DNA from: Shewanella algae | GTDB taxonomy: Bacteria; Pseudomonadota; Gammaproteobacteria; Enterobacterales; Shewanellaceae | Length of the DNA stretch: 64,000 nucleotides | Assembly (NCBI RefSeq): GCF_009183365.2 | Contig: NZ_CP068230.1 | Coordinates: 4,121,001-4,185,000, forward strand | Direction of reading: 5' to 3' | Part shown: in pieces, positions 36,462 through 45,768 of the stretch | Numbering within the stretch: position 1 is the stretch's first letter | Layout: every line of letters starts with the position of its first letter | Notes under the pieces: generated by a model | Seen by the model: only the letters and a program-made list of their open reading frames with translations | Told to the model about the DNA's origin: nothing | Database searches by the model: none | Made by a program: the position numbers and the translations under genes

Positions 36462-38399
36462 TTACTTATAGTCATCATCGTCGTCAAATTCGTCATCGTC
36501 GTCATAGTCGCCTTTCTCGGCCAGCTTAAACTCCGGGTCGTTATAGGGGCTTGGGACCGCCGCCAGGAAAGCCGCCAGCTCTTGCGAGCCCTGATGTTCG
36601 GCAAAGATCACTTTCAAGGTGCGATTGATATGAAATGGATGCACAGGCAAGGCGCTGAGAACATTGAAATAGTCCGCGAGTTGCGGCAGAGCCTGCCTGT
36701 GTTCACTAAGCGCCAAGGCAGCCTCGGCCAGCACTGGCTGCCCCTTGGCTCCCAGCAAACACCTGGCCTGGGGCAGACGGCAGTATGCCGCCAGGATGGC
36801 CGCAATCAACTCAGGCCCCTGCTCCAGACGCACGGCATAGTGGAAGAAGTCGTATTCACTGTGCCGATTCCCCAAACCATCGACAAAGGCAAACCAGAGC
36901 CTGCCAGGCTCAGTAACTGCACTATGGGTTATTTTCTGCTTCAAGCGGCCAAGCCAGCCGGCTCTGGTTGCTACTGGGACTCTGGTTGCTACAGGGGCTC
37001 TGGCTGTTACTGAGGCTAAGGGCGCTCCGCACGCCTCCCCCAGGGTCTGCTCCAATTTGGGGAGCACCGCCAGTAGCTGCTGCAAGAGTTGCAACCTGCC
37101 TTGATTTGATGTCAGATCGTCACAATAGAGAGTCACCCTGCCACTGGGGCAAGGCTCGGCCTGCAGTTGGCTGGGAATTTGCAGCGGCTTGGGTTGATAG
37201 CTGCAGCAATTGAGCGGGCACTTTTGCTGTTCGGCAGCCAGCAGGCTCTGGGGCACAGCAGCCAAGGAGTCGATGTCGACCGAGTAGTGACTGGGCTCAT
37301 CGAGATCACCGAATGCCAACCAGAGCCGCCCTTGGTTAACCCCCTTAATCATGACCAGATCACCACCATAGTGGCTCAAGGGGCGCCACAGCCCCGCCGC
37401 ATCTTGGCTGCCCAGTTGGTACAGAGGGGAAAGCCTCTCGCCCTTCGGCGACACCTTTTGTACCACACCCCCTTTCCAGCCCAGCCAGAAGACTTGCTCC
37501 TGCTCGCAAAAATAGCTGCAAGTCAGGCTGTTTATCAGTTGCTGCCACTCGTCGTTATCCTGGTGGGATATCTCACCGGCGGCAATCCGCTCCAGCGCTT
37601 CCTGAACCGCTTCGGCATAATATTCATCACAGATATCGGCCATGGCCGGCAAACGCACCCCGGCATCGATTTGACGGCCGAGATTCATATCTATCAGCTG
37701 CAACCTGGCTTCGTAACGCACAGGCTCGCCCTCGGCCTGATGACAGCTCACGCCATCGGCGGCCAGGGTAGTGATAAGGCCGTTGGCACGGTTCTGGAAC
37801 CAATAATCCTGCGTTGAAACCTGCACTGGAGCCGGTTTCCCCGGCAGAGGCTGTTCGGACCAGGTTTCGTTTGACGGGTCAAAATACACCAGTTGCTGAA
37901 AGCGGAAGCGATAACCGCCATGCTCATTGCGACCATAAAAGGCCACGCGTCCATCCCGGGTCAGAATCAGTGACTCAGGCTCGATTTCGGCACTCACAGG
38001 CCAATGCTGCACCGGCTCCATGGCCGCGAGATCGACCTTGAGCAAGCTGTGGCCGCGGCGCGCAGCGACGCCCACCCGCCCGACCACCCACAGGGTCTGT
38101 TTGTGGCTATCTAGCCAGGCCCCGGGGGTTCCGGAGATTTGTAAATCCAGCACCTGCTCACAACTGCGCGCCTGATAATCGCAGACAAAAAGCAGTCCAT
38201 TTTGGCCCAAGGCCAGGAAGCGAGTGTCATCCAGCCATTGCAACAAGGCCAGCTCGCCATCCTCGGTTCCCGGCAACTCACATTGCCACAACAGGGTGTC
38301 GGCCTCATCAGCGCTCTGGATAACCTGAATAAGCTCAGGGCCGATAAAAAACAGCTTGGCCTGTTGCAGGCGGATATTGGTTCTTACATTGGCATTCAT
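36462..38399 (-). CDS. Paralogue family protein, member 2 (645 aa)
   Basis: A 645-aa soluble protein with a beta-rich N-terminal part (LLQWLDDTRFLALGQNGLL, LTRDGRVAFYGRNEHGG) and the family C-terminal module in a looser form (SEYDFFHYAVRLEQG, LAEAALALSEHRQALPQLADYFNVL). A short (A/V)PVATR repeat lies before the module, and the protein ends in a run of aspartates (DYDDDDEFDDDDDYK). It begins 23 nt after member 1. Function unknown. Confidence 0.75.
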   Translation of the reverse strand: MNANVRTNIRLQQAKLFFIGPELIQVIQSADEADTLLWQCELPGTEDGELALLQWLDDTRFLALGQNGLLFVCDYQARSCEQVLDLQISGTPGAWLDSHKQTLWVVGRVGVAARRGHSLLKVDLAAMEPVQHWPVSAEIEPESLILTRDGRVAFYGRNEHGGYRFRFQQLVYFDPSNETWSEQPLPGKPAPVQVSTQDYWFQNRANGLITTLAADGVSCHQAEGEPVRYEARLQLIDMNLGRQIDAGVRLPAMADICDEYYAEAVQEALERIAAGEISHQDNDEWQQLINSLTCSYFCEQEQVFWLGWKGGVVQKVSPKGERLSPLYQLGSQDAAGLWRPLSHYGGDLVMIKGVNQGRLWLAFGDLDEPSHYSVDIDSLAAVPQSLLAAEQQKCPLNCCSYQPKPLQIPSQLQAEPCPSGRVTLYCDDLTSNQGRLQLLQQLLAVLPKLEQTLGEACGAPLASVTARAPVATRVPVATRAGWLGRLKQKITHSAVTEPGRLWFAFVDGLGNRHSEYDFFHYAVRLEQGPELIAAILAAYCRLPQARCLLGAKGQPVLAEAALALSEHRQALPQLADYFNVLSALPVHPFHINRTLKVIFAEHQGSQELAAFLAAVPSPYNDPEFKLAEKGDYDDDDEFDDDDDYK

Positions 38400-38422
38400 G
38401 AAGTTATTCCTGTGATTTGCAA

Positions 38423-40168
38423 TCAGGCGGGGGAAATCGGCCAGGGCAAATCCTGGACAAAACGGCGATATTGGCGGCGCTTGAGCAGCCCCTGGCCGTG
38501 ACGCCGTTGAATAAGCGGCACTGAGTGCTGTTGATGGAAAGCGGCGCCTGGACCATCAGCCAGCATATTGAAATAACGGGCCAACAAAGGCAGATAAGCT
38601 ATGTCATCACCGGCCAGCGCCAGCACTGTGTCCGACAAGGCCGGCTTGTCGGCGCCGCTGCGCAGACTTGCCGCATCGGGATAGGCCAGCAGCTTCTCAA
38701 CGGCTTCGGCCAACAGCTCGGCGCCGCCCGGCACAACTATCAGCGCGGCCACAAACTGCGCCTCGGTCCATTCACTGCCATTTCTGTCATTAAAGCGCCA
38801 CTCCAGGCGCTCACCCTTGGCGCTGTTTGGTAAGTCGGCCAGACGGCTGACCATCTCTTTGGCGCTGGCCAGCAAACACTCCCCCAGTTCCAGATAATCG
38901 GCCTCAACAATATTGAGCCCCGCCTCACCATGGGCCAGGCTCTGCTGCTCACTCATCACCAACTCAGGTTTAGGCCAGAAGTAACAGGGCAAACTCTGGC
39001 AATCGGCGTCCCCTGGCAGCATGGGCGTGACAGTACTGGTATCCAGTGCATATATCTCGAACCCCACCAGCAACAAACGATTAGCCGTGGGTGAGGTCAA
39101 TTGATAGTCATAGTGGTCAAAGGCAACCAGGGCAAAGGGATTGGCTTCGTCGCCGGGGAGTGGGCATTCGTTGGCGCGATAGCGAGGCGACAACGCCTTT
39201 AGGCGGAAGTGTTCCTCTGGCGCCAGATAGCCCTTAATCAGCTCGCCACTACGCAACCTCAGCCAAAAAGCGGCTTCATCCCGGCAAAGGCGGATACCTA
39301 TCAGCCCGTCAGACAGGCTTTCGAGCGCGTCAGTCAGTTCTTCTTCATCACAGGCATCTTCACCGCTCCTGAGCGATTCAAGCAAAGTGGAAAACTCATC
39401 CGGATCCAACAAGCCATCATGGCTGTCAAACCAAAACACCGGCTGTTGCCAAAGCACGTCAAGGGATTCGAGTGCCACCAGTTGCAACTGCAACCCAATG
39501 CGTGGACTGTCACCGCTCTCATCCAACAGACACTCAGAAACCGGCAATAAGGCCAACTGCCGCTCAGGGCAAAGGTGTATGCTCGAATAACGGCTAGCTT
39601 CAAGCTGCGGTTTGCCCTCAATCCGGTGAAATCGGCTCTGGCCGTCGACCACATTGGTGCACCAGAAGCCATGCTCTCGCTGCGCCAGAGAGTCGCATTC
39701 ACGCTCATAGAATAAAAAACAACCGTCTCGGCGCCGCACCATGGTGCTGCCAAGGCGGCGATCATCCAGATATTCAGGCAACCAGATATCCTTAATCGGT
39801 CGCCAGTCGGCCAGCGACCAGCCCAGAAGACAGGGATATTCATCATCCCCTCTTGGCTGCTCGGCCACATACCAGAACTCGCCTCTGTCTTTATCCAGCC
39901 AACCATGACCATAGATGCCAACATTTGGCAGATTGACCATCAGCCGAGGCCCGGTTTCGATATCACCGGCATAGATCTGTCCTGAGCAGGTGGCGACCAC
40001 AAATTCACTGTCTCTGTAGAAGGCGCTCAGCACCACTTCATCCTCGGCCTGGGGCAACTCATACTGCCAAAGCAATTGCTGACGGCCGTCATCCAGCGGC
40101 GTCAACAGCTGCAACTGCGGGGCACCGGCCTGCTTCGGGGAGTGTAAAATCCATTTGGCAGCTGTCAT
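38423..40168 (-). CDS. Paralogue family protein, member 1 (581 aa), first large gene of the operon
   Basis: A 581-aa soluble protein. The N-terminal part contains repeated propeller-like strands (SEFVVATCSGQIYAGDIETG, CPERQLALLPVSE), and the C-terminal module reads LEWRFNDRNGSEWTEAQF, LSDTVLALAGDDIAYLPLLARYFNML. CAGGAGTC lies 5 nt before the ATG. The five members follow each other with gaps of 23 to 92 nt on one strand, and so form one operon. Function unknown. Confidence 0.75.
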   Translation of the reverse strand: MTAAKWILHSPKQAGAPQLQLLTPLDDGRQQLLWQYELPQAEDEVVLSAFYRDSEFVVATCSGQIYAGDIETGPRLMVNLPNVGIYGHGWLDKDRGEFWYVAEQPRGDDEYPCLLGWSLADWRPIKDIWLPEYLDDRRLGSTMVRRRDGCFLFYERECDSLAQREHGFWCTNVVDGQSRFHRIEGKPQLEASRYSSIHLCPERQLALLPVSECLLDESGDSPRIGLQLQLVALESLDVLWQQPVFWFDSHDGLLDPDEFSTLLESLRSGEDACDEEELTDALESLSDGLIGIRLCRDEAAFWLRLRSGELIKGYLAPEEHFRLKALSPRYRANECPLPGDEANPFALVAFDHYDYQLTSPTANRLLLVGFEIYALDTSTVTPMLPGDADCQSLPCYFWPKPELVMSEQQSLAHGEAGLNIVEADYLELGECLLASAKEMVSRLADLPNSAKGERLEWRFNDRNGSEWTEAQFVAALIVVPGGAELLAEAVEKLLAYPDAASLRSGADKPALSDTVLALAGDDIAYLPLLARYFNMLADGPGAAFHQQHSVPLIQRRHGQGLLKRRQYRRFVQDLPWPISPA

Positions 40169-40339
40169 TTGAGACTCCTGTTGTTAACAGTAAAGAGATA
40201 GCCGCGCCCGCAAATCGAAGCGGCATGATGGGAACCCATCAAACATAAAACCAACTTGGCATGGCTAAGGGGGCTTGCCAGGTGCGTATGCAGAGCAAAT
40301 AAAGGGGATGGAAGCATTTGGCCTAGATTAACCAGGAGC

Positions 40340-40486
40340 CTAGTGGGAGACTGAACGACAATAGCAGTTTTCAAAACAATCCTTTTCGATGGCCTTAAGG
40401 CCTGGGCCCATCCAGGGCTCGCTGATATAAATTCGGCAAGAAGCATAGTGACTATTGGCACACCGGATACAACCGGCGCCGCACAT
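40340..40486 (-). CDS. Possible 48-aa cysteine-rich peptide at the head of the operon
   Basis: A 48-codon frame starts at an ATG preceded by AAGGA at 6 nt. It holds seven cysteines, at residues 2, 6, 9, 17, 37, 41 and 43, in two clusters (MCGAGCIRC and CFENCYC) divided by a Trp/Gly/Pro region. There is no signal peptide. It stands 171 nt upstream of member 1 on the same strand. The spacing of cysteines suggests metal binding, but no family is recognised and a chance frame cannot be excluded. Confidence 0.45.
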   Translation of the reverse strand: MCGAGCIRCANSHYASCRIYISEPWMGPGLKAIEKDCFENCYCRSVSH

Positions 40487-40808
40487 ATGGCTTCCTTGGT
40501 GGAGAGGTGAATTCTGACGATTATGCCGCCCCATGACAAGCTTGAACGCCAATAAAGTGATGCGAGTCAATAGGGAAGAAACAAAATTTATACAATTATC
40601 AATCAATACAAAAGATGGATGATTCGCCAAAAAACCAACAGGCAAAGCGAAGCCGACAATGACAGGTTTCTCTGGGTATAGCGACCTTGGTTCTCAGCAC
40701 TGATACAAATTTGTAACCTACGGTTTTGAGGTTTCCCCTTCGGAACTTATCTCAATAAAAACAAAAAGCAGCGCCGGGGCGCTGCTTTTTACTTCAGATG
40801 AGACACTA
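40487..40808. other. Intergenic region with terminator and likely operon promoter
   Basis: AT-rich DNA around 40560-40620 may hold the promoter of the paralogue operon, but I find no convincing -35/-10 pair. The terminator of the lipoprotein gene lies at 40763-40790. Confidence 0.45.
40763..40790 (-). terminator. Intrinsic terminator after the large lipoprotein gene
   Basis: AAAAAGCAGCGC and GCGCTGCTTTTT form a perfect 12-bp stem with a CGGG loop, 18 nt past the stop codon. Confidence 0.93.
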
Positions 40809-43736
40809 TCAGAGTGTCAGATCCACTTGGATTAACCACCAGGCGCGAGGACTGTTGTTGTTTGCGGCTACCACGGCACCTGGCTCATAGGCCGGTGCAT
40901 AGTGAACCAAAATCAAAGGTTCAGCCGCGCTATAATGGCCCGCCGGCAGACTGCCGTTATAGCCATCTTCCGGATGCAGACTCAAAGTCACCTGAGCCGG
41001 ACAACTGGCAAACTTCAGCAAAGGTTTTTCGATAGCGCCGCCAGCCAACGAACCATCGGCACACTTGCCACTGCGACTGGCTCTCAGAGTAGCCAAACCT
41101 ACCTGACCTTTGTCGTTTTTCACCCGAACTGACAACAGGCTATAGTCTTTGCCTTCCACGGCTTTGGCGCGTTTATTGAATTCCTGCAGCAGGAAATAAC
41201 TCTTGTCTTCATCACCATTGGCAACTGTTGCCGGAGAGCTGACACTCAATTCGGCGCCATTGAAACTCAGTTGCTGCTCCTCACCTGAACCCGGTTGTGG
41301 ATTTTGCAAAAATACACTGTAAGTCAGGGTGCCCGGCAGATAGTTACGGTCACCATCATCTGTCACCGACATAGAGATAGGATGTGACTCAGGCAGGGCC
41401 ACCAAGAGCAACTTATCATCTGCCGTTATCGCCATCTCTTTGGGATTGTAGACCTGAGTGATCTCATGGGTAACCTTGCCATACGGCGCTTTAACCCGAC
41501 CACTTTCAACACTAATACCCGGGAAGAAGGCCGGCTGTTCATCCTTCACCACTTGTGGATAATCACCGGGATAGGGGGCAGGACTCACCTTCACATCAAA
41601 ACTGGCGATAGCATCTTCATAGTTGCGATGTGAAGCGGTGGCCGTGACCTTGAGTGAACCGGCGTTTTTCACCTGCATACTGCCCGATACCGAATTCAGG
41701 TCAACCACATCCTGGGCGTAGGGCTCCGGCAAATACTTGATGCTACTGCCGGACACTACACCATCAAGAGTCGGAGGCAAGAGCTGTGCCTGACCATATT
41801 CGGTCAGCAACTGCGACTGGCTGAAGCTGAGCATTTTCGCCGGAGCCTTAGTGACAGTGACCCGCAGACTGACACTGCGATCTCTATGTGTTGCATCGCC
41901 GCTGTCGGTCACAGTGAAATAGGTAATCCCCGCATTGAGTACCTTTATCTGCCCAGTGGCGAGATTCAACTCGGCCACATCATTGGCGGAACCAGCGCTC
42001 AAACCACCGCTAAGCTGCCCCAGCACGCCACTGAAATTGACTGGTACCAACTTACCTGGCGCAAACACAGTCGTGACCGGCTCAACTCTGAGGGTGCCAT
42101 CCATAGCACCGACATTGACGGTGAAACTGGTTTCTGCAGCCTGGTATTGGTCATTCCCGGCATCGTGCACCTTAACCACGGCATAACCGGAACCCACCAC
42201 GCGGATACTGCCATCGGCCTCCTGCTTCAATGCAGTAACCCCAGCGTCAAAACTATAGCTCAGCGGGCCTTTGGCGCCTGTAACCAATGGAGCCAACAAC
42301 TGATCCTCAGCCTTGGCAAAATTCAGCGCCTGCGCCTTCAACTCGGTATTCAATGCCTTGCTTATCTGAATATTGGCCTGCGTTTTGGCAGGATGATAAT
42401 TATCATCGCCCGAGTCAGTCACGGTTACACTCACCTCACCGGCCTTGAGCATATCGAAGCAACCATCTTGCTGCAGACTGATGACATCGGTGGCAGCCCC
42501 AGGAGACAGGGCGTATTCGAGCTTGCCTCTGGCCTGCTGAACTTGCAGGCACAGTCTGTCGTTGGAAAAGCTGTGATAGATATCGGCCACAGACAACTGC
42601 TGACTAGTCCCCTTGAGTATGGTCAAAGGCAAAGTGATCTCTGCTGCACCGTAGTCACGATCGCCACTGTCTTGCACGCGGATACTGGCGCTACCGGCAC
42701 CCAAGAGTTTCAAATCACCATTGGTCGACTCCAGTATGACAACATCATCACCGGCCAACAGCTGGTAACTGACCTGGCCCTTGTTACCGCGCGCCAGCAA
42801 AGATACTTCGGCATAAGGCGCATAAGCCCACTCTTGCTGCTCCAGTGCCAATTCCGTATTTTGTGCCTGGTTGATGGTCACATCAAAGCCCTGCACATTG
42901 GCGGCCTCTCCGCTATAACGACCCGGCTGTATCAGTTCGATACGTGTCTTGCCGGCATGCATAACAGCCATGGCCCCGGTGCGGGGATTCAACTGCACCA
43001 CATCCTGCGCCGCACCATCGGCAACGCGGAACCAGCTTTCGGGTAAGGGCTCGCCTTGCAGCATAGGTTGTAGCTGCGCTCCCTCAACGAAGGGCTTGGG
43101 CGCCAGCGGTAATACCTTGGCAAATTCGCCATCGGGCTGGGAAACAATAATCTTCAGTTGCGCCTCGGCGGCCTGATAATTACGACCACCATCATCACTG
43201 ACCTGCAGAGTCACTTCACCCGGCACAAAGGCTTTCACTTCACCGTTACCGGCATTCAAGGAAACATTGGACTGGGATTCAGGCAGTTGGTAGTTCAAGG
43301 TTCCTTTGACGCCACTGATGCTCAGCTTGCCGGCCTCTCCGGGTTTCAGCAGCAGATCGTTGACCAGCAAAGGGCCGCGGGCAGCCGGCAGTACTTTCAC
43401 CATAAATTGGCTTTCGGTTCCCAGCGTGGTGGCGTTACCACTGTCTTTGACTGTGACACCGGTTTCACCGGCATTTTGAATATAGAGTTGGTTGTCCTGC
43501 AACAGCAGGATATCAGTATTTGGCTCGTTCAACTGATAGCTGAGCTGCCCCACCTCACCCTGCACACTGACTTGCAACCTTTGATTGGCACTGTAGCTCA
43601 GCTGCAGATCCTGCACCTTGAGCCCTTGGTGAATTGTCTTGTCGTTGGTCTTCTGAGCAGGCGAATCATCGCCGCCACCGCCACCACAGGCGGACAAAGC
43701 TGCCGTAAGCAGCAAAATTACCACTGTTTGTTTCAT
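40809..43736 (-). CDS. Large Ig-like-repeat lipoprotein
   Basis: A 975-aa protein with a lipoprotein signal (MKQTVVILLLTAALSAC, lipobox LSAC, then a glycine run), so it should be lipid-anchored at the outer membrane or cell surface. The mature part consists of about nine repeats of some 90 residues, each ending in a motif like VKVHDAGNDQYQAAETSFTV or VTVTDSGDDNYHPAKTQANI, which is typical of bacterial Ig-like/MBG-type repeats in adhesins. No enzymatic domain is visible. It is monocistronic: it has its own promoter and a strong terminator. Role in surface attachment is likely but inferred. Confidence 0.82.
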   Translation of the reverse strand: MKQTVVILLLTAALSACGGGGGDDSPAQKTNDKTIHQGLKVQDLQLSYSANQRLQVSVQGEVGQLSYQLNEPNTDILLLQDNQLYIQNAGETGVTVKDSGNATTLGTESQFMVKVLPAARGPLLVNDLLLKPGEAGKLSISGVKGTLNYQLPESQSNVSLNAGNGEVKAFVPGEVTLQVSDDGGRNYQAAEAQLKIIVSQPDGEFAKVLPLAPKPFVEGAQLQPMLQGEPLPESWFRVADGAAQDVVQLNPRTGAMAVMHAGKTRIELIQPGRYSGEAANVQGFDVTINQAQNTELALEQQEWAYAPYAEVSLLARGNKGQVSYQLLAGDDVVILESTNGDLKLLGAGSASIRVQDSGDRDYGAAEITLPLTILKGTSQQLSVADIYHSFSNDRLCLQVQQARGKLEYALSPGAATDVISLQQDGCFDMLKAGEVSVTVTDSGDDNYHPAKTQANIQISKALNTELKAQALNFAKAEDQLLAPLVTGAKGPLSYSFDAGVTALKQEADGSIRVVGSGYAVVKVHDAGNDQYQAAETSFTVNVGAMDGTLRVEPVTTVFAPGKLVPVNFSGVLGQLSGGLSAGSANDVAELNLATGQIKVLNAGITYFTVTDSGDATHRDRSVSLRVTVTKAPAKMLSFSQSQLLTEYGQAQLLPPTLDGVVSGSSIKYLPEPYAQDVVDLNSVSGSMQVKNAGSLKVTATASHRNYEDAIASFDVKVSPAPYPGDYPQVVKDEQPAFFPGISVESGRVKAPYGKVTHEITQVYNPKEMAITADDKLLLVALPESHPISMSVTDDGDRNYLPGTLTYSVFLQNPQPGSGEEQQLSFNGAELSVSSPATVANGDEDKSYFLLQEFNKRAKAVEGKDYSLLSVRVKNDKGQVGLATLRASRSGKCADGSLAGGAIEKPLLKFASCPAQVTLSLHPEDGYNGSLPAGHYSAAEPLILVHYAPAYEPGAVVAANNNSPRAWWLIQVDLTL

Positions 43737-43740
43737 ATAA

Positions 43741-43789
43741 CCCCCATAAAAAGCGGGGGCAATATATAGTCAACAAACTACCACTTCAA
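43741..43789 (-). promoter_or_regulatory. Promoter and SD-masking hairpin of the lipoprotein gene
   Basis: On the minus strand TTGAAG (43784-43789) and TATATT (43761-43766) are 17 nt apart, a good sigma-70 pair. The short leader carries CCCCC (43755-43759) and GGGGG (43741-43745), which pair and cover the only Shine-Dalgarno-like sequence, 4 nt before the ATG. Confidence 0.6.
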
Positions 43790-43926
43790 TAAAAAACAAC
43801 AATTTTTGCCACAACCGAGATCATTTGGTTACAAATGAAATGCAAGCGAGACAATTAAGTATTTTTTATGTTAACCACAGCCATTATTAAGTATGCCGAA
43901 CGATAAAAGCGTGCGCTCTAATAACT

Positions 43927-44406
43927 TCAGGCAAATCTGTCGTCAGAGAGGGTTTGCAGCGGATCTTTGCCCTGTTCATACCAACCATCACGGGTATTTT
44001 GCACGCAATCAAATGCCTGAATATAAGGCTTGATATCTATGATGGGGGTGCCGTTGAGCATATCGATTCCCTTAACATGAATGCGGTTACCCTCCAGCCG
44101 GTCGATTTCCAGTATCGACAGGCCTATGGGATTGGGGCGCTTGGGGGAACGGGTAGCAAACACACCGCGCAGTTGGTTATCGAGAAACGGTTTAACCTTG
44201 AGCGCCCCCTGCTTGCATTGATGCAGGTGAAACAGCACATAAACATGGGAAAAACCATCGAGGTCCGCCAGCCCTTCGGCATAGTCGGGATGGATCACCA
44301 AAACCCCTTGATTATCGGCGACCTTGCTGCCCTGAATCGGCATATTGGCCAGTTCTGTGTACTGGGTTTCGGCGTGGCCTATGGCGGTAAAGCTGACGAC
44401 TTGCAT
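43927..44406 (-). CDS. trmO: TrmO/TsaA-family tRNA methyltransferase
   Basis: A 159-aa single-domain protein of the TrmO (YaeB/TsaA) family, which methylates N6-threonylcarbamoyladenosine at position 37 of some tRNAs with S-adenosylmethionine. The signature is clear: IGHAETQY at the N-terminus, LDGFSHVYVLFHLH, and RSPKRPNPIGLS, then IKPYIQAFD. E. coli TrmO has an additional C-terminal domain that is missing here, so this is the short form. The second MITE stands 78 nt upstream of its start. Confidence 0.85.
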   Translation of the reverse strand: MQVVSFTAIGHAETQYTELANMPIQGSKVADNQGVLVIHPDYAEGLADLDGFSHVYVLFHLHQCKQGALKVKPFLDNQLRGVFATRSPKRPNPIGLSILEIDRLEGNRIHVKGIDMLNGTPIIDIKPYIQAFDCVQNTRDGWYEQGKDPLQTLSDDRFA

Positions 44407-44484
44407 AACAACTCCGTTGCAAATACAGAATTGCAGTCTACCTCAGCTTGGCAAAGGGGTCTTCAAAGCAACTCACATTCTTAG

Positions 44485-44587
44485 GGAAGTGCTTCTTGCA
44501 AAGGACTAAGGCCATTTGCGGCTTACAGCCTTGCATCCAAGCCTGTAAGCCGACGCAGAGCACACATGGGGCTTGCCCGCATCTTCC
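44485..44587. mobile_element. Short derivative of the same MITE, 103 bp, with TTAG duplication
   Basis: From about position 44490 this element is closely similar to the right part of the MITE at 5837-6100 (TGCTTCTTGCAAAGGACTA, GTAAGCCGACGCAGAGCACA). The left part is deleted and only GGAAG remains of the outer left end. The right end is ATCTTCC. TTAG flanks both sides (44481-44484, 44588-44591), so it probably moved in this short form. Confidence 0.85.
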
Positions 44588-45346
44588 TTAGGGCAGGCTC
44601 AGTAAGGTCTCGCCGTGAAAGTACTGTTTTCTGAGACTTTTGCCCTCTTCAGAGTTCAACACCTGATCCAGGTTAGCTTGAAAGCGCATTACCAGTTCAT
44701 GCGGCACCTTGGCACTGAAGGCAAAGCACAAGGGCCTGTGACTCACCTTAACCAAGGGCTGCATTATCTCGGGGTCGTAACCCCCGTGTCGCAGAGTGCT
44801 GAGTAAGGTTAACCTATTGCTGGACAGCAAGCTGGCCCGGCCGCTGTTGAGCACCTTGATTGCCTGCTCCAGGCTACTGGTACGTACCAAAAAAGCCGGA
44901 TCGAAACCCTGGCTCAGCAGCAACTGCTCGCCGACATCTTCCCTGACGGTTGCCACCAGCAAATGCTTGGCATCCTCCAACTTGGTCAGCGCAGGCGCTG
45001 AGCGTTTGAGCGCATAGAGATTCAGCTCCAGGGTGCCAAGGCTGCAGGCCCATTGAAACAGCGGTTCCCTCACCTGAGTACGGGTTGTGGAAAACAGCAC
45101 CACGTTATCGCGACTCCCCAACATATAGTAACCACGGGCCCAGGGCAGAAGTTCTATGGTCTGGGGCTCTGTACCTGTCCGCCGCCAAACGGCCCGCAGC
45201 ACATCGGTGGCAAATCCGGATACTTCCCCATTATCCAGGCTGAAGTTATAGGGTGGATACTCTTCCGTGAGATATCTGAGTTGACCAAGCCCCACGGCAG
45301 CCTGAACGCTGCAACAATAGAGCAATAGCGGAAACAGCAAGCGCAT
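44588..45346 (-). CDS. Periplasmic substrate-binding-protein-like protein (SBP_bac_3 type)
   Basis: A 252-aa protein with a signal peptide (MRLLFPLLLYCCSVQAAVG) and a fold-type II solute-binding domain: YLTEEYPPYNFSLDNGEVSGFATDVLRAV is the characteristic N-terminal stretch of the amino-acid-binding family. No ABC permease or ATPase gene is adjacent, so it may be an orphan sensor or feeder. I chose the ATG at 45346 because GGGGGA lies 5 nt before it. The stop codon falls inside the TTAG duplication of the short MITE. Confidence 0.82.
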   Translation of the reverse strand: MRLLFPLLLYCCSVQAAVGLGQLRYLTEEYPPYNFSLDNGEVSGFATDVLRAVWRRTGTEPQTIELLPWARGYYMLGSRDNVVLFSTTRTQVREPLFQWACSLGTLELNLYALKRSAPALTKLEDAKHLLVATVREDVGEQLLLSQGFDPAFLVRTSSLEQAIKVLNSGRASLLSSNRLTLLSTLRHGGYDPEIMQPLVKVSHRPLCFAFSAKVPHELVMRFQANLDQVLNSEEGKSLRKQYFHGETLLSLP

Positions 45347-45768
45347 AACTATCCCCCGAGACAACAGTATCTATTAAGTGTTGTCAAAGGCGGCTCAATA
45401 TACAAACCCGGGTTTCAATGCTTAGTAAGCTATTGTATTAATATGCTTTTTAAAAAAACCGTTCGAAACGGGAGTCCTGGCATTCAGCAAGCCATGTCAG
45501 CAGCCCGTAAAGGGCTTGAATTATTTTTCACGACGCCTTGAGCATGGAACACACTTAAAGGCTCTCAAAATGTCGATTTCCCCCCTTAAAATCGCGATTT
45601 AAGCACTTATCAACACCATGATTTTAAAGGTTTTATTTTTAGTGATATTCCAGAGTGCCGATGTTAGCCTGCAAAGGTTTTTGGGAAGGCGCCAACAAAA
45701 CCCCTGCTTGTCTGCATAGGCAGAGCTAGCAAAGAGAGTTAGCGCCCTCCCTGGTTAAAGGAAGCCGT
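45347..45768. other. Divergent intergenic region upstream of qnrA
   Basis: This 422-nt AT-rich region holds the promoters of the substrate-binding gene and qnrA. I see no LexA box of the qnrB type. AAAGGAAG lies 5 nt before the qnrA ATG. Confidence 0.5.

Noticed and set aside
40165..40539. 124-codon frame upstream of the paralogue operon
   Set aside because: It overlaps the Cys-rich frame in another phase, has no ribosome binding site and no family features.
45347..45768. LexA box controlling qnrA
   Set aside because: No CTG-N10-CAG site of convincing form lies near the qnrA start.
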